A stretch of DNA of 12,375 nt from Bacteroidota bacterium (GTDB lineage: Bacteria; Bacteroidota; Bacteroidia; B-17B0; Aurantibacillaceae), in contig SYEI01000317.1 in NCBI GenBank assembly GCA_005800865.1, positions 1-12,375 on the forward strand, given 5' to 3'. The notes under the pieces are model-generated. The model saw only the letters and a list, made by a program, of their open reading frames with translations, had not been told where the DNA came from and did not search any database. Numbering within the stretch: position 1 is the first letter of the stretch; each line of letters begins with the position of its first letter. This document shows, in pieces, positions 10,101-12,375 of this stretch. The translations under genes were made by a program, and so were the position numbers.

Positions 10101-10405
10101 AACTGAATAGAGTAATCCATATTAGCAAAATCTATTTCGCCATCCACCTCATTATTATTGCTTGTTGATTTAATAAAACCAAAACCAAGTCGAACTCCTG
10201 TTTCAGTTACTTTAAATTCTGCCCAACCATTTGTGTTTGCATCTAAAATATTTTCAGATTTAGCACTAGCTTTTTGCCCATTTTGAGATTTAGTAATAGA
10301 ATTACCATTGATGGTAACCCGAACTGGGTTAGCCCAAATAATATCCGTTTGTTGAGCAAAACAAATATTTGCACATAGCAAAACTACATAGAATAAAAAT
10401 TTCAT
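7142..10405 (-). CDS. Exported 1087-aa protein: concanavalin-like modules alternating with SprB repeats
   Basis: Signal peptide at residues 1-17 (core FLFYVVLLCANIC, likely cut after CFA). Then a periodic architecture: module A1 about 22-182; SprB repeat about 185-257 (VHCQ..., GSISISVSGGLQPYTYLWSN, then SGIYSLVLTDA); module A2 about 258-410; degenerate SprB-like repeat about 411-512 (GSVELILKGGYAPYNFAWND, PGNYPITIFD, with an insertion between); a diverged module A3 about 517-694; third SprB-like repeat about 706-795 (VTDVRCNNPCAG..., LCAGKYTVKYY); module A4 about 798-974; and a C-terminal beta domain 975-1087 ending in FYILEIINEKNEKWYLRFKK. The modules share W at the start, an 'SENVL...G..F' segment, 'GLGF'-like strands, 'G.F....IFRIER' and 'YKNN/YINGA'. 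SprB repeats are known from the Flavobacterium gliding adhesin SprB, so a surface adhesin or secreted glycan-binding role is likely (inference). The C-terminal domain may be the export signal, but it is not a clear type A T9SS domain. Gene is 14 bp after the 149-aa gene and 3 bp before the Skp-like gene. No Shine-Dalgarno is visible. Confidence 0.9.
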   Translation of the reverse strand: MKFLFYVVLLCANICFAQQTDIIWANPVRVTINGNSITKSQNGQKASAKSENILDANTNGWAEFKVTETGVRLGFGFIKSTSNNNEVDGEIDFANMDYSIQLFNNNSIKIYKEGDLFGQFGSYTAGSIFRIERLNNQIKFYKNNVLLTTITNNGIPSKSFVVNGVIQSNGSSITLAKSSFVKPLTMTSSVTDVHCQSATNLGSISISVSGGLQPYTYLWSNGATTASLNSIKSGIYSLVLTDASSKTISQTFTVLNCVDWTDGTGVSINSTVLTKTVATLWGNSGAASENVLAGGSDGYMQFKPSGNAKFSAIGLTYLNTDNDYLSIDYAFLIDHKRLFIFSSGKLQGDFGRLKNSDILKIERKAETILYYKNDIVIFKEPTKPDMDLVVDVAFNKMNDYFENVKSTFFSKPSLTGIVKNYDNDLAKGSVELILKGGYAPYNFAWNDVKVPSNQEVFSRLKTYTDFAFDSILISSNLDSLRRKNKWLDLLPGNYPITIFDQLNDSKKTVGVVGTKIDWLYLKNTSTASLDIPTRNIEKTLYLFDKGENISQNGEFVFGKNYVVSENNFTKDFDNYLEFSIPDIRDVVYVGLIEKQKDIKDGFEDLRQKTYFEFVGKEFFRIWFVDSYIFESKYSTGDVFAFATDSKTGDFIFYLNGKEVSRKKMESLKPENNLLVKVLLGSPSARVSNMVMRTLPMPIIGLSRANFVINVTDVRCNNPCAGVADITASVNAPIDPSKFEILDEFGTIINTVNLTVLPAHAVIPDLCAGKYTVKYYFERYFPFPSSAVATKTFDIAYMPEWTNMAANTTTMTPDNTLIKTGGTSSFFQWHDGASSVNVLNSLDKGWIEWTTGGPLPLLFETYGIGFSKTDVDVNLNTTKYGMGMVDFWNFRFYVFTNNERIIDVANSTVHFFGLYAQSSVFRLEKDQSAGLLKLYINGAPIAGATFGLSAAEDLIADASLQFSGSKIRHPRLSFGCPYVQEFAIPEKKLDGGYYTIHEQKLLFKYNEEYKDTDSKLKFNIYNEANTIVYSSVSMASSAPSVIYGDNRYSINLANSAYYVPGQTMPNNKFYILEIINEKNEKWYLRFKK
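7484..10342 (-). repeat. Internal protein repeat array (A-SprB)x3-A in the 1087-aa gene
   Basis: Four copies of a 150-180 residue module (residues about 22-182, 258-410, 517-694, 798-974) are separated by three SprB-like repeats. The clearest shared strings are SENILDANTNGWAEF, SENVLAGGSDGYMQF and VNVLNSLDKGWIEW at equivalent positions, and later IFRIERLNNQIKFYKNN, ILKIERKAETILYYKND and VFRLEKDQSAGLLKLYING. Module 3 keeps the spacing but little identity. The copies are diverged at protein level with no obvious DNA repeat, so the duplication is old. The fold call (concanavalin/laminin G-like) is inferred from the strand pattern. Confidence 0.7.
9635..9853 (-). other. SprB repeat domain (residues about 185-257)
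   Basis: This is the best-preserved SprB repeat of the array. It has the starting Cys (VHCQ), the GSISISVSGG strand, the diagnostic PYTYLWSNGATT core, the SGIYSLVLTDAS strand and the closing Cys (VLNC). SprB repeats occur in Bacteroidota surface proteins, including the gliding-motility adhesin SprB. The two cysteines could pair across the domain. A single good copy does not by itself show that the cell glides. Confidence 0.85.
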
Positions 10406-10419
10406 AATTACCGTTAAGA

Positions 10420-10869
10420 TTAATTAGTATTACTATAAGTGGCAGGAAGTGTTTGATAGCCCGTAGTACTTTCAAGCTTCGCCTCTCCGAAAAAGGAGTT
10501 TAAACCAGTAAAGTTACCGAGCCCAATATATAACACATTCAAAATACGTTCGAAACTAGTTCCATCTGCAAAAACTCCAGATTGAGAATATAAAAAGGTT
10601 TTATTAAACAAATCTGTTGCAGCACCTGAACTAGTTTTAATTTTCACATAAATCTTACTAATATTAAATGTGTCTTCTAAAACCACAATCATTTTTCCAA
10701 ATTGTTTAGTATTAGCTTGAAATAAGGTATCTGCGTATAGGTTTGTAGTATCAGATTCAGCTTTTTGCATATACACTTCCATAGATGTTGGCGCAGGAAT
10801 AGATTGTGCAGAAAGTTTATTAATACAAATGGATAATAAGAAGCAGGTAATTAAAATTAATTTGTTCAT
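10420..10869 (-). CDS. Small exported protein of unknown function, first gene of the five-gene run
   Basis: The 149-residue product starts with a signal peptide (MNKLILITCFLLSICI core, likely cut after KLSA at residue 21). The mature part is about 128 residues and beta-rich: APTSMEVYMQKAESDTTNLY, then IVVLEDTFNISKIYVKIKTS, DLFNKTFLYS, DGTSFERILNVLYIGLGNFT and FFGEAKLESTTGY. This strand pattern suggests an immunoglobulin-like sandwich. It has no lipobox and no cysteine in the mature part, so it is probably periplasmic, secreted or held at the surface. I recall similar small beta proteins next to large surface proteins in Bacteroidota, but cannot name a characterised member. The gene is 14 bp ahead of the SprB-repeat gene and follows a gap of about 430 bp, so it is the likely promoter-proximal gene of the run. 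The ATG at 10869 is the only start that keeps the signal peptide intact. Confidence 0.82.
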   Translation of the reverse strand: MNKLILITCFLLSICINKLSAQSIPAPTSMEVYMQKAESDTTNLYADTLFQANTKQFGKMIVVLEDTFNISKIYVKIKTSSGAATDLFNKTFLYSQSGVFADGTSFERILNVLYIGLGNFTGLNSFFGEAKLESTTGYQTLPATYSNTN

Positions 10870-10881
10870 AAATATTATTTT

Positions 10882-10940
10882 TCGACGAATTACGCTAAAT
10901 AATACTTATAGAACAATAGCAAAACGCTTAATCGACGAAT
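10882..10940. repeat. 9-bp direct repeat spaced 50 bp in the upstream region
   Basis: TCGACGAAT occurs at 10882-10890 and 10932-10940, starts exactly 50 bp apart, 12 to 70 bp upstream of the 149-aa ATG. A related pair, ACGCTAAAT (10892-10900) and ACGCTTAAT (10924-10932), lies between and overlaps the second copy. In this AT-rich stretch the GC-containing repeats stand out. They may be binding sites around the promoter, but short repeats can arise by chance. Confidence 0.45.
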
Positions 10941-11006
10941 AATGTTAATAATTTAATGATTAACAAACATTTCAAATGCAAAAAAACAAGGTAGTAAAAA
11001 CTCCAA

Positions 11007-11052
11007 TACTTGGTTAATTTCAAGTAGACTACTTGGCTTTTACCAAGTATCT
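11007..11052. repeat. Two tandem inverted repeats on a 23-bp period
   Basis: Each 23-bp unit has the same layout: a 7-bp left arm TACTTGG, a 6-bp loop, a 7-bp right arm and a 3-bp spacer. Unit 1 (11007-11029) has right arm TCAAGTA, one mismatch that would be a G-U pair in plus-strand RNA. Unit 2 (11030-11052) has a perfect right arm CCAAGTA. Loops (TTAATT, CTTTTA) and spacers (GAC, TCT) differ while arms and spacing are kept, which suggests selection on the arms. It lies 138-183 bp upstream of the 149-aa start and about 250 bp after the GspC/PilP-like stop. It could be a double operator for a dimeric regulator, or paired hairpins at a transcript end. Confidence 0.75.
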
Positions 11053-11300
11053 ATTACGACTTTATAACTGCATAATAATGAAAGAATCTTTTTGAAAATC
11101 AACACTTTAAAAAAACACATGCCTTTTTATAGTACTTCATAATTGGCGATTTTAATTAATTCCCCATAATAAATTCAAAGAAAATATTTTAGTTCTAAAG
11201 TTATTAAACAACAACCTAAAAATCACCAATTGTTAATTAAATTATTTTAATCCAAAGTAAAAAACACAAAATAAGCTTCGATTGAATTTGAGTTATAAAA

Positions 11301-11807
11301 CTATTTATTAATCAGCAAATTTTCTTTTCCCTTTTTTAGCTTCACAAAATCTTTAGAAATTTCAACAACCGTAAAACCCTCAATCACTTCCTTTTGATTC
11401 GCAAAATAGGACTTGCCATTAATGCTTAACATAGCCGTTTGGGTGCCTTTATCGTTATTCTTCACTAATCCAACATACTTTATATCTAATGCTGGAGAAT
11501 TAACAACTGATGGTGTTTTTGTAGCCTGCTTTACTATTGGTGTAGATGTTGTGTTTTTTATTGAGGAAGTAGTTTGTTTATGTTCTTTAGCAAAATTCCC
11601 TCCTTTTAAAAAGGGATCGGAGTAATTAAGAGATAAGACGATGCTATCATCCTTTTTTACTTCGTCTATTTTTTGAATAGATTTATTTGCTGTTTCAAGA
11701 GTAACATCGTCATCGCCTTGTAAAGCTCCATATATCCTATAACCCACATAACCCCATGCCATGAGATTAATAAGGATTAATAAGTATAACTTGGCTTTTT
11801 TACTCAT
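11301..11807 (-). CDS. GspC/PilP-like membrane-anchored protein of a type II secretion/pilus-like system
   Basis: The 168-residue product has a short cytoplasmic start (MSKKAK), one membrane segment (about residues 7-29, LYLLILINLMAWGYVGY), a charged and then Thr/Ser/Pro-rich periplasmic linker with the motif SDPFLKGG (63-70), and a C-terminal beta domain (about 108-168: IKYVGLVKN, TAMLSINGKSYFA, EVIEGFTVVEI, FVKLKKGKENLLI). This is the layout of GspC homology-region and PilP proteins, inner-membrane parts that contact the secretin in type II secretion and type IV pilus machines; the DPF motif followed by 'YVGLV...A.L...G' is typical. Its ATG shares one base with the stop of the fibronectin type III gene (TAATG), which points to coupled translation. 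No gene follows for about 430 bp, so it is probably last in its operon. No secretin, ATPase or pseudopilin gene is in the window, so the assignment to that machine rests on this protein alone. Confidence 0.75.
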   Translation of the reverse strand: MSKKAKLYLLILINLMAWGYVGYRIYGALQGDDDVTLETANKSIQKIDEVKKDDSIVLSLNYSDPFLKGGNFAKEHKQTTSSIKNTTSTPIVKQATKTPSVVNSPALDIKYVGLVKNNDKGTQTAMLSINGKSYFANQKEVIEGFTVVEISKDFVKLKKGKENLLINK

Positions 11808-12375
11808 TAATTCATTAACTTAAATCTAAACGCACTTGAAGCTGGAGACACATTCCCAACAGAATCCACCGACTTCACTTTCCACCAATAATATGGTGAA
11901 GCTATTAAAGTATTGGTTGGCGAACTTAATGTTGGTTTAATTGAAAACACATTGCCAATATTTCCAATTCTAAGTATAGGCAGTTGATGACTAATATTTG
12001 TAAAAACACTATCGGTAGAAATATAAATACTATCTAATAATATATCTGCCTTTACACTTCCGTAAGTCCATCTAAAAGAAGAAGAATCTTTAACCGTTAA
12101 TGAATTTCCTGGCGCGCTAAGCGTTGACGCCGATGGAAGTTTGTGGTCAATTCTAAATGATCTTATTTCATCGTTGACTGTATTATTAAACGCATTGAAA
12201 GCTTTCACCTGCCATTTTATTTTCTCTTCGGCTCCTGCAGCAGTAGTAGCAGTATACGTATAATTTGTAACCGTCAAAGTTGGTACAGAAGTAATGGAGC
12301 CTGTTCCGTTAGTAATTGTTAAAGAATAATGTGTAGCGGCAGAAAGAGGGTTCCACGAAAGTGAAATAACATTAG
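11807..12375 (-). CDS. Fibronectin type III domain protein, C-terminal part, 5' end outside window
   Basis: The frame is open to the right edge; 188 residues are visible up to the stop at 11807-11809, and the true start lies outside (a TTG at 12277 is internal). The visible part fits one fibronectin type III-like domain (about residues 1-80: ISLSWNPLSAATHYSLTITN, then KIKWQVKAFNAF) and a second (about 81-188: SSSFRWTY, IYISTDSVFT, ASPYYWWKVKSVDSVGNVSP, FRFKLMN). The repeated 'W-x-V-K-x-x-D/N' strand and Trp-rich core are typical of Bacteroidota exported proteins. No membrane segment or sorting signal is visible at this end. Its stop overlaps the start of the GspC/PilP-like gene, so the two are co-transcribed; this suggests an exported or surface partner of that secretion-like system, which is an inference from position. 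Confidence 0.8.
   Translation of the reverse strand, partial: NVISLSWNPLSAATHYSLTITNGTGSITSVPTLTVTNYTYTATTAAGAEEKIKWQVKAFNAFNNTVNDEIRSFRIDHKLPSASTLSAPGNSLTVKDSSSFRWTYGSVKADILLDSIYISTDSVFTNISHQLPILRIGNIGNVFSIKPTLSSPTNTLIASPYYWWKVKSVDSVGNVSPASSAFRFKLMN

Larger units (their letters stand above)
10870..11300. other. Gene-free region holding the likely promoter of the five-gene run
   Basis: About 430 bp of very AT-rich sequence with no credible frame on either strand. It should hold the end of the GspC/PilP-like transcript and the promoter for the 149-aa gene. I looked on the minus strand for the Bacteroidota promoter form (TTTG, about 19 bases, TAnnTTTG) and found only partial matches, so no promoter is called. 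Recognisable structure is limited to the two 23-bp tandem inverted repeats at 11007-11052 and the short direct repeats at 10882-10940. From 11053 to 11300 I see nothing beyond AT-rich runs. Confidence 0.6.

Noticed and set aside
10981..11052. Rho-independent terminator formed by the inverted repeats and the nearby T-runs of the minus strand.
   Set aside because: The T-runs begin several bases after the stems and the stems are only 7 bp with few GC pairs. A terminator is possible but not supported over a protein-binding site.
10961..11100. Possible Bacteroidota promoter (TTTG...TAnnTTTG, minus strand), for example near 10973-10980.
   Set aside because: The -7 element matches only in part and no -33 element lies at a proper distance, so no promoter is called.
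11413..11625. Plus-strand open frame of 70 codons antisense to the GspC/PilP-like gene.
   Set aside because: The opposite strand has a coherent protein with a membrane segment and a DPFL motif; the antisense frame has no support.
1..12375. tRNA, rRNA, CRISPR arrays and insertion sequences.
   Set aside because: No regularly spaced long repeats, cloverleaf-like segments, transposase-like frames or terminal inverted repeats were seen.

Overview
The window is strongly AT-rich and every supported gene lies on the minus strand. Several traits point to the phylum Bacteroidota, probably a Flavobacteriia, Cytophagia or Sphingobacteriia relative: a SprB-type repeat, a giant secreted RHS/SpvB-like protein of a kind typical of these bacteria, exported proteins with fibronectin type III or concanavalin-like modules, and no Shine-Dalgarno sequences ahead of the starts. 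The species cannot be named from the sequence.

Layout in the direction of transcription (right to left). (1) 12375-11301: the end of a fibronectin type III protein whose stop overlaps, as TAATG, the start of a small membrane-anchored protein with a GspC/PilP-like layout. This looks like the tail of a type II secretion or type IV pilus-like operon. (2) 11300-10870: a gene-free stretch of about 430 bp. It holds two tandem inverted repeats on an exact 23-bp period and a 9-bp direct repeat spaced exactly 50 bp. It probably carries the end of the first transcript and the promoter of the next. (3) 10869-1: a tight five-gene run that leaves the window at the left edge. It encodes a small exported protein (149 aa), a 1087-aa exported protein in which about four copies of a concanavalin/laminin-like module alternate with SprB repeats, a membrane-anchored Skp/OmpH-like coiled-coil protein, a lipoprotein overlapping it by 29 bp, and a giant exported protein. 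The giant protein is open for at least 1997 residues and its C-terminus lies outside the window.

Interpretation: all five products of the run are predicted to enter or cross the cell envelope. Gaps of 14, 3 and 31 bp plus one overlap suggest a single transcript. The simplest model (inference) is a surface or secretion cassette: two large surface-exposed or secreted proteins, with a chaperone-like Skp homologue and a lipoprotein made just before the giant protein and perhaps serving its passage through the periplasm and outer membrane. The giant protein is the largest feature here, filling almost half the window. It resembles the RHS/SpvB shell family, but no classical YD repeats or variable C-terminal tip are visible in the part present.
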